The position numbers and the translations under genes were made by a program. This document shows, piece after piece, positions 15,984 to 23,511 of a stretch of 64,000 bases of DNA; the stretch's first letter is position 1; each line of letters opens with the position of its first letter. This stretch comes from HGM12998 sp900756495 (lineage in GTDB: Bacteria; Bacillota; Clostridia; Oscillospirales; Oscillospiraceae), in the NCBI GenBank assembly GCA_958477305.1, contig CAUEFI010000017.1, forward strand, positions 3,162 through 67,161, in the 5' to 3' direction. The notes beneath the pieces are model-generated. The model was given only the letters and a program-made list of their open reading frames with translations, ran no database searches and had not been told where the DNA came from.

Positions 15984-16693
15984 ATATTTTGGCCCTGGAG
16001 ACCTCGGCAACGGCCTGTTCCGTGGCCCTGTGCGAGGATGAGGTTCTGCTGGCCCAATCCTTTCAGAACTGCGGACTTACCCACAGCGTCACTCTGATGC
16101 CCATGCTGGAAGCTCTGCTCCGGCACTGCGGACATACGCTGGCCGAGGTCGACGTCATCGCCGCGGCGGCCGGGCCGGGGTCCTTTACCGGGCTGCGCAT
16201 CGGCATATCCGCGGCCAAGGGGCTGGCCTGGGCCGACCACAAGCCCTGCGCCGCCTGCTCCACGCTGGAGAGCATGGCCTGGCCCCTGGCACACATGGAC
16301 GGAGCGGAGATCTGCGCCTGCATGGATGCCCGGCGCGGGCAGGTGTATAACGCCCGTTTTCTGGCCTCCGGCCTGGCGCTGGAGCGGCTCTGCCCCGACC
16401 GGGCTGTCAGCCTGGACGAGCTGGCCTCAGAGCTAAAAATCCGCAAAAAACCGCAATTCCTGGTTGGAGACGGCGCGGTTTTATGCTATACTACCCTCAA
16501 GGAACAGGGGCTGGATGTGAGGCTGGCCCCGCCGCATCTGCGGTTTCAATCGGCGTGGGGGGTGGCGCGCTGCGCCCTGGAGCTGGCCCGTCATAACGCC
16601 CTTACCGACGCCCAGGGCCTTACACCCGCCTACCACCGGCTCTCACAGGCCGAGCGCGAACGAAAAGAACGTTTAGAAAAAGGGGTAATTTGA
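15980..16693 (+). CDS. tsaB: tRNA threonylcarbamoyladenosine biosynthesis protein TsaB
   Basis: 237 residues, an ASKHA-fold paralogue of TsaD that scaffolds the t6A complex. The opening MNILALETSATACSVAL and the GPGSFTGLRIGISAAKGLAW block around residues 65-85 are diagnostic of TsaB. The ATG overlaps the tsaE stop (ATGA), which fixes the start. The upp gene begins within a few bases of its stop, so tsaE-tsaB-upp form one unit. Confidence 0.93.
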   Translation: MNILALETSATACSVALCEDEVLLAQSFQNCGLTHSVTLMPMLEALLRHCGHTLAEVDVIAAAAGPGSFTGLRIGISAAKGLAWADHKPCAACSTLESMAWPLAHMDGAEICACMDARRGQVYNARFLASGLALERLCPDRAVSLDELASELKIRKKPQFLVGDGAVLCYTTLKEQGLDVRLAPPHLRFQSAWGVARCALELARHNALTDAQGLTPAYHRLSQAERERKERLEKGVI

Positions 16694-16695
16694 CG

Positions 16696-17331
16696 ATGGC
16701 TATGGAAAAGGTACATGTTCTGGACCACCCGCTGCTGCAGCACAAGCTCTCCATCCTCCGGGACGAAAACACCGGCGTAAAGGATTTTCGCCAGGTGGTG
16801 TCTGAAATCGCCACGCTGATGTGCTACGAGGCCACCCGCGATCTGCCGCTGGAAGAAGTGGAGATTAAGACCCCCGTGGCCACTGGCAGATTCAAGACCA
16901 TCGCCGGGAAAAAGCTGGCCATTGTCCCCGTACTCCGGGCCGGCCTGGGTATGGTGGACGGCATCCTCACGCTGATCCCCTCCGCCAAGGTGGGCCACAT
17001 CGGACTCTACCGGGATCCGGAGACGCTGGAGCCCGTGGAGTACTACTGCAAGATGCCCACCGACATTGCCGACCGGGACGTCATCATCCTCGACCCCATG
17101 CTGGCCACCGGCGGCTCCGCCTCCGCCGCCATCCAGTTCATCAAGAACTATGAGGTTAAGCATATCAAGCTCATGAACATCATCGCCGCTCCCGAGGGCA
17201 TCGAGCGGGTCCGCCGGGACCACCCCGACGTGGACATCTATGTGGCTGCTGTAGACGAGAAACTCAACGACCACGGGTACATTGTCCCCGGTCTGGGCGA
17301 CGCGGGCGACCGCATCTTCGGCACCAAATAG
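16696..17331 (+). CDS. upp: Uracil phosphoribosyltransferase
   Basis: 211 residues, the standard length of Upp, which makes UMP from uracil and PRPP in pyrimidine salvage. Hallmarks: VLDHPLLQHKLSILRDE at the start, VPVLRAGLGMVDG, and the PRPP loop LDPMLATGGSASAAI. The ATG at 16696 follows AGGGG at 10 nt; an upstream in-frame TTG overlapping the tsaB stop is less likely. Last gene of its operon. Confidence 0.95.
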   Translation: MAMEKVHVLDHPLLQHKLSILRDENTGVKDFRQVVSEIATLMCYEATRDLPLEEVEIKTPVATGRFKTIAGKKLAIVPVLRAGLGMVDGILTLIPSAKVGHIGLYRDPETLEPVEYYCKMPTDIADRDVIILDPMLATGGSASAAIQFIKNYEVKHIKLMNIIAAPEGIERVRRDHPDVDIYVAAVDEKLNDHGYIVPGLGDAGDRIFGTK

Positions 17332-17336
17332 GCAGG

Positions 17337-17382
17337 CATACGGCGGGGGCCGGACGCAGATGCGTCCGGCCCCCGCCGTATG
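17337..17382 (+). terminator. Strong terminator after upp
   Basis: A 22-bp perfect stem, 17337-17358 with 17361-17382 (CATACGGCGGGGG...), closes the tsaE-tsaB-upp operon and faces the minus-strand array. Confidence 0.75.
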
Positions 17383-17417
17383 TTCAAACGTCCCCGGAGC
17401 GGTACTGAATCCCGCCG

Positions 17418-17516
17418 CTAAAAAGCCGCAGGGCAAATCATACGCCAGCCGCCCGCCAACAGCAGGCAGGACAGCAACAGGCACAGTACAATCGTCACGG
17501 CAGCCAGCTTGCTCAC
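17418..17516 (-). CDS. Predicted 32-residue single-span membrane peptide
   Basis: GTG start at 17516 with an excellent GGAGGTG site five bases away. The peptide begins VSKLAAVTIVLCLLLSCLL and ends GGWRMICPAAF, one membrane segment with three Cys. A copy of the GAGACGTTATATAGACAG promoter-like repeat lies about 95 nt upstream. Too short for family assignment; translation is likely from the ribosome site, function unknown. Last unit of the ECF-associated array. Confidence 0.4.
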   Translation of the reverse strand: MSKLAAVTIVLCLLLSCLLLAGGWRMICPAAF

Positions 17517-17607
17517 AGCTTCACCTCCGGGCGCGGCGTCTGATCCGGGATCTCCCCGCGCATCTCTGCCGCCCCTTCCCGGCCGGGCGGGGCGGCCCTT
17601 GTTGCAT

Positions 17608-17651
17608 CTCTGTCTATATAACGTCTCAGGGGGCGAAAATCTCGCTGGATT
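17608..17651 (-). repeat. Upstream promoter-like repeat, copy 1
   Basis: On the minus strand GCGAGATTTTCGC...GAGACGTTATATAGACAG. The same sequence recurs at 18880-18918, 21899-21937 and 23437-23475. It shares an AGNTTTTCG block and an ATATAGA block with the TGTCAG promoters of the array, so it may be a second, related promoter. Confidence 0.5.
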
Positions 17652-17675
17652 TTCGGCTTTTTTCAGAAAATTTTT

Positions 17676-17704
17676 GAGGGCCGGGCGAAGTGCGCCCGGC
17701 CCTC
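17676..17704. terminator. Hairpin after secreted protein copy 1
   Basis: GAGGGCCGGGCG (17676-17687) pairs with CGCCCGGCCCTC (17693-17704). An identical hairpin follows the duplicate gene at 21966-21994. Confidence 0.55.
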
Positions 17705-17736
17705 TCTCTAAAGCTACCGTAAGCCACCCATATTGT

Positions 17737-18342
17737 TTAAGTAATGGCTTCAGGGCGCCGTGAGACGTTCGAAACATAAAACAGCCAGCGCGAGCCGTTA
17801 AAGAGCCAGTTCTCCTTGGTGTCAATGGCATACAGGTTGTGATTCAGGAAATAAAAGCGTATGGAATGTTCCGTATCTGCCACGCCATATTCCTCAAATG
17901 TACACAGAACCGGCTTCCCAGTCGCCAGCTCAATAATCTCCTCTGTGGAGCTGAAACGAAATTTCAGTTTGGAAAAATCATAGTTGGAGAGTACGCTCAC
18001 CCGCGTGAACATATCTTCAATTTGGTGTAGCCGGGCTTTGGGCTCGGAAAATGAAATCCTTCCGCCTTCGCCGCTTTCACCATAATACTGGCCGTCAATC
18101 ATATAATAGCGCTTTTGGGAGTTGGAGTACTCTATGCTGTAATCCGGATCTGACCGGGTCTCCACAATGTGGTCGCTCCAATGCCGCTCCGGACTCCAGT
18201 AGACAAGCTCGCCCTCCAGGCAAAATTTATTGCTTGCAAGGGTACGGATAAACAAATCGCTTCTGTGCCGCGGAACAAACAGCGCGGCGGACAGGATCGC
18301 CAAAGCGGCCACGATTCCCAGGATACGGACAGCTTTTTTCAT
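17737..18342 (-). CDS. Secreted protein of unknown function, copy 1 of a recent duplication
   Basis: 201 residues: a signal peptide or anchor (KKAVRILGIVAALAILSAALFV) and an outside domain rich in aromatic residues (DQ-free, many Tyr/Ser; YSIEYSNSQKRYYMIDGQYY). No known family recognised. It is almost identical to the product of 22027-22632 (a few changes, for example R/H and I/V). The ATG follows by 3 nt the stop of a 9-codon ORF (18346-18375) that has its own GAGGTG site, so translation is probably coupled; the same TAAGATATG junction precedes the other copy. Confidence 0.75.
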   Translation of the reverse strand: MKKAVRILGIVAALAILSAALFVPRHRSDLFIRTLASNKFCLEGELVYWSPERHWSDHIVETRSDPDYSIEYSNSQKRYYMIDGQYYGESGEGGRISFSEPKARLHQIEDMFTRVSVLSNYDFSKLKFRFSSTEEIIELATGKPVLCTFEEYGVADTEHSIRFYFLNHNLYAIDTKENWLFNGSRWLFYVSNVSRRPEAIT

Positions 18343-18345
18343 ATC

Positions 18346-18375
18346 TTAAAATATATCCCCCAACTTTTTACTCAT
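18346..18375 (-). CDS. Nine-codon ORF coupled to the secreted protein gene
   Basis: ATG 18375 after GAGGTGTAC encodes MSKKLGDIF and stops 3 nt before the next start codon. In the duplicate copy the same junction follows a real 199-residue gene, so this mini-ORF looks like a substitute that keeps translational coupling. Confidence 0.3.
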   Translation of the reverse strand: MSKKLGDIF

Positions 18376-18382
18376 GTACACC

Positions 18383-18610
18383 TCATTTTTCTTTCTTTAA
18401 ACAAAGAACTATGCCTACAGCTACCATGGCGATAGAAATAAAGATACCGATATTAAGCGGATATCGGGTAAACATCCAGACTAACATTGCTGTCGAGTTC
18501 TGAAATCTAACTTGAGCGATATCTCCGAGTATTGGCCCTAAAAAAAGCTCTAGGCTCAAGACAGATAAACCCAACAGGAGTGAGAGAGCGCCACATAGTC
18601 GCCGTATCAT
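18383..18610 (-). CDS. Small two-span membrane protein
   Basis: 75 residues, MIRRLCGALSLLLGLSVLS then a second hydrophobic segment (IGIFISIAMVAVGIVLCL) and a basic KKEK end. The ATG at 18610 is chosen because GGGGGG precedes it; the in-frame ATG at 18622 has no site. No family recognised. It follows the promoter-leader cassette at 18755-18945 and precedes the secreted protein gene. Confidence 0.55.
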   Translation of the reverse strand: MIRRLCGALSLLLGLSVLSLELFLGPILGDIAQVRFQNSTAMLVWMFTRYPLNIGIFISIAMVAVGIVLCLKKEK

Positions 18611-18649
18611 ATATCCCCCCATTTTATTATATGATTAATAAAATTACTT

Positions 18650-18757
18650 CTAACTTCTTTTGCGGTGGCCCAGAGAAGTAAGGTGTGGCAGTACGTAGCC
18701 TGCGTTCGCATAAATCAACCCATTGGACCCACCTCCTTCTGTGAATTTTGTTCCCAT
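18650..18757 (-). CDS. Predicted 35-residue leader peptide
   Basis: Starts at the conserved cassette ATG (18757) behind GGAAGGGGGAG and encodes MGTKFTEGGGSNGLIYANAG and 15 more residues ending HRKRS. In the other cassettes the same start gives only MGT or MG before a stop. It could be a real small peptide (Gly-rich, basic end) or a chance extension of a leader ORF. Seen: good ribosome site and promoter. Not known: any homologue. Confidence 0.3.
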   Translation of the reverse strand: MGTKFTEGGGSNGLIYANAGYVLPHLTSLGHRKRS

Positions 18758-18945
18758 CGGAATCTCCCCCTTCCTGTTCTCCGCCATTGGCGGGCTCTCA
18801 GGTTGTTTCCATCTACATATCGCAGATGCCTCGGAAAACTGACATTATTTTTTAAAATTTTTACCCAGCCGTGCCCCCTCTGTCTGTATAACGTCTCAGG
18901 GGGCGAAAATCTCGCTGGATTTTTGGCTTTTTTTTTAATTTTTTA
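18745..18945 (-). repeat. Promoter-leader cassette, copy A
   Basis: On the minus strand, in order: GCGAGATTTTCGC...GAGACGTTATACAGACAG (near 18918-18880), TGTCAG...TGTAGATG promoter-like element (18844-18809), a GCCCGCCAATGGCGG hairpin, a Shine-Dalgarno, and GATTCCGATGGGAACA. The same order and sequence recurs at 21755-21945 and 23300-23480, with a shortened copy at 20740-20835. Confidence 0.65.
18809..18844 (-). promoter_or_regulatory. Candidate ECF-type promoter, copy A
   Basis: TGTCAG (18844-18839), 21 nt, TGTAGATG. Same spacing as the element in front of the sigma factor gene (25574-25540). Confidence 0.5.
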
Positions 18946-18993
18946 GAGGGGCGGCCGTGCAAAGCACAGCCGTCCCTTCTGTGGACAATATTC

Positions 18994-19335
18994 TTACAAG
19001 ATAAAAAGATCTGCCAGCAGATAGAGGCCGGGGGGCAGCACCAGAAAGACGGCGTGCACAATCGGGAAGCCCTCCGTATCCCGGCGCTCGGGACTGTTGA
19101 CCATTTCGCCCAGCATGGGTTCCCTGTGCGCAATGACGTTTCTGCCCTCATAGCTCTCCCCGCCGCCGATGGAGAAGAGCAGAAGAAGGAGAAAGAGGAT
19201 TAACATCGGAATGCGGAGCGGCCATTCCCGCGAAAAGGCGCAGATGGAGAAGATCAAAAAGGCCGCATAATAGATTCCATAGCCGATGACGGTCTTTTTG
19301 TGGCGGATGAGAAAAGCGGCTGTTTTTTTCAGCAT
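18994..19335 (-). CDS. Membrane protein of unknown function (about three spans)
   Basis: 113 residues starting MLKKTAAFLIRHKKTVIGYG, with hydrophobic stretches at about 18-35, 40-57 and 93-112 and a polar loop (GGGESYEGRNVIAHREPM) between. ATG 19335 follows AAAGGAG. A partial promoter-like repeat (CGTTATACAGATAGAGAC near 19400-19385) lies upstream. No family recognised; it sits within the ECF-associated array. Confidence 0.6.
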   Translation of the reverse strand: MLKKTAAFLIRHKKTVIGYGIYYAAFLIFSICAFSREWPLRIPMLILFLLLLLFSIGGGESYEGRNVIAHREPMLGEMVNSPERRDTEGFPIVHAVFLVLPPGLYLLADLFIL

Positions 19336-19418
19336 AGCGCATCTCCTTTCTGCATGCTCCTTTTCAGAGGCCCTGCAAAGCAGTGTCTCTATCTGTATAA
19401 CGCCCTGCGCAGTACAGG

Positions 19419-19456
19419 AACGCCCTGGCCCCGCCCCACGGCGGGGCCGGGGCGTT
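19419..19456. terminator. GC-rich hairpin terminator
   Basis: AACGCCCTGGCCCCGCC (19419-19435) pairs with 19440-19456 around CCAC. It directly abuts the 3' end of the gene ending at 19459; a T-run follows only on the plus strand. Confidence 0.5.
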
Positions 19457-19458
19457 TT

Positions 19459-20100
19459 TCACCGATCAGGGGAGCTTCCATAGGTCCACGATATTTCCGA
19501 CACAAATATAATAAAAATCTGCGAAACGGCATCCTGTTTATATGGAAATGTGAACTTTATCTCGGGCATACCCCTTTCCGGCATAAAATAATAATAGAAT
19601 TCGCCGTACTTCTCTCTCCTGACATAGGACGGATTACCCAGAAGTCCGGCGATTTCCTCGCCGTCTGCGCCCGAAAGCTCCTTGCCGTCAATGCAGAAGC
19701 TGTCCAGATTGTCTCCGCTGAGCCTCAGGCTCCTCAATCTGCATCGCTCCGGCTCTACTCCGTCCCTGCGGGAATCTATGTCCAAATATACCGTCACGCT
19801 GTCGTTTCCTCTGGTCAGCCTGTATCCGGCGGAGACGAGATCGGATACGCCCGTCTCCTCCGTATACCTGCCTATCCACTCCACAGCCCTATCCTGCGTC
19901 CATCCGCGGTCGATAAAATCCTGCATCACAGGAGCAAGAGGATAATCCTCGCCGTTCAGCGAAAAGCCTGTCTCCTCCACCGGCGGTATATCTTTCCCGC
20001 CCCGAGGCTCCGCCCCCATTGCCGTGGCCAGCAGAAAGACTATCACGGCAGCCGCAGCAATCACGATGATATACAGCCAGCGCTTTTTCGTTGGAATCAT
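19459..20100 (-). CDS. Membrane-anchored extracytoplasmic protein of unknown function
   Basis: 213 residues. A basic head (MIPTKKRW) and one N-terminal membrane span (LYIIVIAAAAVIVFLLATAMG) lead to an outside domain with mixed alpha/beta character and acidic segments. No family recognised. ATG 20100 has AAGGGGG. The gap to the upstream four-span gene is 38 nt, so they are probably co-transcribed from the promoter at 20797-20832. Confidence 0.6.
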   Translation of the reverse strand: MIPTKKRWLYIIVIAAAAVIVFLLATAMGAEPRGGKDIPPVEETGFSLNGEDYPLAPVMQDFIDRGWTQDRAVEWIGRYTEETGVSDLVSAGYRLTRGNDSVTVYLDIDSRRDGVEPERCRLRSLRLSGDNLDSFCIDGKELSGADGEEIAGLLGNPSYVRREKYGEFYYYFMPERGMPEIKFTFPYKQDAVSQIFIIFVSEISWTYGSSPDR

Positions 20101-20138
20101 TCTTTCGCCCCCTTATCTACCTGTATCCATGGGACGGG

Positions 20139-20567
20139 CTACTGCTGTGTATCCTCTTTGCCGCAGTCCGCCCCCTGAGTAGCCTTTATTTGTCTATTCG
20201 TCGAAAGAATATACCCCAGGGCCAGAGAAAAGAAAATATCAGAGTGGCTTCTTACAATCCATACAGACAACCGGCTTATAGCGTAAATTGGAACAAGCGG
20301 AAGAATCGTCAGCAATGCAAATATAACGGCAATCGTTAGCCGAACAGTTTTATATGTTTTACTGTATCGGATCCCCTGCCCTTTTCCTGATAGATACCCA
20401 ATGAAAAAGAATGTAACAATTTGAACGATGTACGGGTTAACAATAAACCCCTGATGATGTGCATAACTGCTCTCCAGTGAAAGATACACAAGAGTCCCAA
20501 CAATGTATATCAAGAAAATAGAAACAAGTTTTACTATCATTTTCATCGCTGAACTCATCCCAGTCAT
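20139..20567 (-). CDS. Four-span membrane protein of unknown function
   Basis: 142 residues from ATG 20567 (MTGMSSAMKMIVK) after GCGGAG; a TTG at 20648 would add 27 residues but has no site. Four hydrophobic segments (IVKLVSIFLIYIVGTLVYL; YIVQIVTFFFIGYLSG; LTIAVIFALLTILPLV; DIFFSLALGYIL). Base composition is lower in GC than the flanking housekeeping genes. No family recognised. Confidence 0.55.
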   Translation of the reverse strand: MTGMSSAMKMIVKLVSIFLIYIVGTLVYLSLESSYAHHQGFIVNPYIVQIVTFFFIGYLSGKGQGIRYSKTYKTVRLTIAVIFALLTILPLVPIYAISRLSVWIVRSHSDIFFSLALGYILSTNRQIKATQGADCGKEDTQQ

Positions 20568-20739
20568 TCTAAACTCCGCTTCAGAATATCCCTGCGGCCC
20601 ATTTGGCATATCAGGAATCTGCGGATATAGAGCCGCATATAATCCCAATTACCGTATAGTTAAATTCCGCTTTTTCATATGCCGGCGCTGCCGCTTTTAT
20701 AAACATCCATACTGATAAAACGACAGCGTAAAGCTGACT

Positions 20740-20835
20740 ATCCCATCGGAATCTACTTCTTCCTGCCCTCGCCATTGGCGGGCGCTCAGGTTGTTTCCAT
20801 CTATATATTGCAGATGCCCCCGAAAACTGACATTA
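20740..20835 (-). repeat. Promoter-leader cassette, shortened copy B
   Basis: Contains the TGTCAG...TATAGATGG element, the GCCCGCCAATGGCG hairpin and GATTCCGATGGGA as in the other cassettes, but lacks the upstream GAGACGTTATA half. The cassette ATG is followed by a stop after two codons. Confidence 0.6.
20797..20832 (-). promoter_or_regulatory. Candidate ECF-type promoter, copy B
   Basis: TGTCAG (20832-20827), 21 nt, TATAGATG; upstream of the 20567/20100 gene pair. Confidence 0.55.
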
Positions 20836-20880
20836 CATTTATAGCGGACACCACTTTGCAGTGGCCGCTATATGAATCCT

Positions 20881-21690
20881 TTATTCCGCAGTTTCCAGAT
20901 AAAGCAGGCAGATATAAAGCCAGTTCGGCTCAAGCTGATAGACTGAGATGGTCCCGTCTGCCTCCCGGGAAAAAATTCCGCTGGCGCTCTCTATCTGATA
21001 GATCGTTCCGCCCATAGTGAACTGAAGATCGAATTCATATTTCCCCTGGCTGTCCAGAGGTTCGGCAGTAGCAGCAGTCCCCTCCAGGATATTCTGCACA
21101 TAAGCGCTGTATCCCTTGGATACGGTGCGTTCTGCAACAGATCCGTCCAGGGCCAGCACCGTGCCAGTATGTTCCGTGTCGGCAGAATCGCCGAGCACCT
21201 CACCTGTCACATGTCCGAACTCAGCGGGGGGAAGTGACAGGGCCTTGGCAGGCCCTTGGAACCAAGTCCACTCTATCTCTTCCGGATACCGCGTGCCCAC
21301 AAACAAGGATTCCTCGGTGAGGATGACAGACAGGCGACAGTGTTCCTCTCCTTGACCAATCCCCAGCTCCATGGCTGAGCCCATGATTGGCGAAGTCCCG
21401 TTGTATGGTGCAAGCTGGGCGGGATCTATGGCGCTCATGGTACTCCAAATCTCCTCTGCCTGCGCACGACTTGTTGGGACAAAGACCTCTCCTTCTGGAA
21501 AGAGGCCAGAGGTAAAGCCCATATAGACAGACACGCTATCCGGGGCCTCCAGAATGGGAATCAACTCAGCAAGAGCAGGAGGTGTAAGATTGGGCGGGTC
21601 AGCCGCAGAATCATCTCCACGTACAGAAGCGCATCCGCTTAGGGCGGAAATAATCGCGGCTGACGCCAGAACTTTCGCCCATATTCTCAT
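20881..21690 (-). CDS. Lipoprotein of unknown function
   Basis: 269 residues with a type II signal: MRIWAKVLASAAIISALSGC, lipobox ALSGC with Cys at residue 20. The mature protein starts with a Pro/Asp-rich tether (DDSAADPPNLTPP) and continues as one domain with strand-rich segments. No family recognised. ATG 21690 follows AAGGAG. Preceded by cassette copy C. Confidence 0.7.
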   Translation of the reverse strand: MRIWAKVLASAAIISALSGCASVRGDDSAADPPNLTPPALAELIPILEAPDSVSVYMGFTSGLFPEGEVFVPTSRAQAEEIWSTMSAIDPAQLAPYNGTSPIMGSAMELGIGQGEEHCRLSVILTEESLFVGTRYPEEIEWTWFQGPAKALSLPPAEFGHVTGEVLGDSADTEHTGTVLALDGSVAERTVSKGYSAYVQNILEGTAATAEPLDSQGKYEFDLQFTMGGTIYQIESASGIFSREADGTISVYQLEPNWLYICLLYLETAE

Positions 21691-21754
21691 GTGGCAACTC
21701 CTTACTTTATAAAATAACCACTAATTTAGGCAACCGTTTTCAGACAGCAGAAAA

Positions 21755-21945
21755 TTTATGTTCCCACCGGAATCTCCTCCCTGCTCTCCGCCGTTGGCGG
21801 GCGCTCAGGTTGTTTCCATCTGTATTATATCGCAGATACCCCCGGAGACTGACATTATTTTTCAAAATTTTTAAAAAATTTTGTCCAGCCGCGCCCCTCT
21901 GTCTGTATAACGTCTCAGGAGGCAAAAATCTCACAGGATTTTCGC
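21755..21945 (-). repeat. Promoter-leader cassette, copy C
   Basis: Both promoter-like halves, the hairpin (GCCCGCCAACGGCGG) and the leader site are present. The cassette start codon is GTG followed by GGAACATAA. The -10 half of the TGTCAG element carries a 3-nt insertion (TATAATACAGATG). Confidence 0.6.
21816..21854 (-). promoter_or_regulatory. Candidate ECF-type promoter, copy C (diverged)
   Basis: TGTCAG (21854-21849) and ACAGATG with 3 extra bases in the spacer; precedes the lipoprotein gene. Confidence 0.4.
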
Positions 21946-21965
21946 CTTTTTTTCAGAAAATTTTT

Positions 21966-21994
21966 GAGGGCCGGGCGAAGTGCGCCCGGCCCTC
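21966..21994. terminator. Hairpin after secreted protein copy 2
   Basis: Identical to the hairpin at 17676-17704; part of the duplicated segment. Confidence 0.55.
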
Positions 21995-22026
21995 TCTCTG
22001 AATCTGCCGCAAGCCACCCATATTGT

Positions 22027-22632
22027 TTAAGTAATGGCTTCAGGGCGCCGTGAGACGTTCGAAACATAAAACAGCCAGCGCGAGCCGTTAAAGAGCCAGT
22101 TCTCCTTGGTGTCAATGGCATACAGGTTGTGATTCAGGAAATAAAAGCGTATGGAATGTTCCGTATCTGCCACGCCATATTCCTCAAATGTACACAGAAC
22201 CGGCTTCCCAGTCGCCAGCTCAATAATCTCCTCTGTGGAGCTGAAACGAAATTTCAGTTTGGAAAAATCATAGTTGGAGAGTACGCTCACCCGCGTGAAC
22301 ATATCTTCAATTTGGTGTAGCCGGGCTTTGGGCTCGGAAAATGAAATCCTTCCGCCTTCGCCGCTTTCACCATAATACTGGCCGTCAATCATATAATAGC
22401 GCTTTTGGGAGTTGGAGTACTCTATGCTGTAATCCGGATCTGACCGGGTCTCCACAATGTGGTCGCTCCAATGCCGCTCCGGACTCCAGTAGACAAGCTC
22501 GCCCTCCAGGCAAAATTTATTGCTTGCAAGGGTATGGATAAACAAATCGCTTCTGTGCCGCGGAACAAACAGCGCGGCGGACAGAACCGCCAAAGCGGCC
22601 ACGATTCCCAGGATACGGACAGCTTTTTTCAT
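22027..22632 (-). CDS. Secreted protein of unknown function, copy 2 of a recent duplication
   Basis: 201 residues, nearly identical to the product of 17737-18342, including signal peptide and downstream hairpin. It has no ribosome site of its own: the ATG lies 3 nt after the stop of the upstream 199-residue gene, so it depends on translational coupling. The duplicated block ends precisely at this junction, suggesting that the promoter-bearing upstream part differs between copies while the product is conserved. Confidence 0.75.
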   Translation of the reverse strand: MKKAVRILGIVAALAVLSAALFVPRHRSDLFIHTLASNKFCLEGELVYWSPERHWSDHIVETRSDPDYSIEYSNSQKRYYMIDGQYYGESGEGGRISFSEPKARLHQIEDMFTRVSVLSNYDFSKLKFRFSSTEEIIELATGKPVLCTFEEYGVADTEHSIRFYFLNHNLYAIDTKENWLFNGSRWLFYVSNVSRRPEAIT

Positions 22633-22635
22633 ATC

Positions 22636-23235
22636 TTACATATTATATATAGTTTTGTCTTCACTTCCGTATCCAACTTGCCCAGTTTTGGAACAAGTCA
22701 CATTCAGTGTTGAGGAAAAGATAGGTTGGCTGCCTTGAAAATACGCATAGCTGCAACTTACTTTTGCTGTAGAGCCGTCATGATAACTGGTGCCTTCGTT
22801 ACCAAATCCACTCGTAATTGGTTCATTGGATGAATCGACAGCCCACAGATCGGTTTCTTCGGGAATACATATTGCAGTGGTTCCATTATAATAGAAAAAT
22901 CCTGCAAGCAGTACTTTTATCGTCCATGTACTAGACCCGACAGGATACCACAAATGTGCAGAAATTCCGCCGACCTTTCCAGAATCAGCTCGGGTTACCG
23001 GGCTATCTACAACATAGAGACGGCTTTCTACAACATAATCCCCCACAATTTCTGTTTTCTCGGTTTCTAGTCTGCATGGTGCGCCTAAGATACCCTCTGC
23101 AAAGGCAAGTTCTTCTTTTATTTCTGCTGATATAACAGAGATTTCATTATCTAAGCGATTGACGGCAAACGCTGAAATCGACATTAATTGAATCCCAATA
23201 ACTAACGCAATAGCAATAAATATTTTACGTTTCAT
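22636..23235 (-). CDS. Secreted protein of unknown function (199 aa)
   Basis: Begins MKRKIFIAIALVIGIQLMS with a signal peptide ending near AFA (residue 24). The mature part has beta-rich sequence, two Cys near the C-terminus (VSCSYAY, VTCSKTG) and repeated Thr/Ser/Gly. ATG 23235 has GGGAGGT. Preceded by cassette copy D, and coupled to the duplicated 201-residue gene downstream. Lower GC than flanking housekeeping genes. No family recognised. Confidence 0.65.
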   Translation of the reverse strand: MKRKIFIAIALVIGIQLMSISAFAVNRLDNEISVISAEIKEELAFAEGILGAPCRLETEKTEIVGDYVVESRLYVVDSPVTRADSGKVGGISAHLWYPVGSSTWTIKVLLAGFFYYNGTTAICIPEETDLWAVDSSNEPITSGFGNEGTSYHDGSTAKVSCSYAYFQGSQPIFSSTLNVTCSKTGQVGYGSEDKTIYNM

Positions 23236-23299
23236 GGTTTAATAACCTCCCTTTATTTTTCTCAACAGCCCTGTGGATTCTTTTTTCAGATAGCAAAAA

Positions 23300-23480
23300 A
23301 CTTATGTTCCCATCGGAATCTCCTCCTTTCTGTCCTCCGCCATTGGCGGGCGCTCAGGTTGTTTCCATCTATATATTGCAGATGCCTCCGAAAACTGACA
23401 TTATTTTTTAAAAATTTTTGCCCAGCCGCGCCCCTCTGTCTATATAACGTCTCAGGGGGCGAAAATCTCGCAGGATTTTT
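23300..23480 (-). repeat. Promoter-leader cassette, copy D
   Basis: Both promoter-like halves, the hairpin GCCCGCCAATGGCGG and AAGGAGGAGATTCCG followed by ATGGGAACATAA. Closest to the consensus of the set. Confidence 0.65.
23365..23400 (-). promoter_or_regulatory. Candidate ECF-type promoter, copy D
   Basis: TGTCAG (23400-23395), 21 nt, TATAGATG; precedes the 199-residue secreted protein gene and, through it, copy 2 of the duplicated gene. Confidence 0.55.
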
Positions 23481-23511
23481 AAAAAAATTTTTTGAAGGTG
23501 CGGCAGCGGCA

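Noticed and set aside
17517..17831. Upstream extension of the 32-residue peptide frame
   Set aside because: The longer frame crosses a hairpin and promoter-like repeat and has no ribosome site; only the GTG at 17516 has one.
18745..23480. CRISPR array, because of the repeated blocks
   Set aside because: The repeats are long, few, unevenly spaced by whole genes and contain promoter and ribosome-site features.
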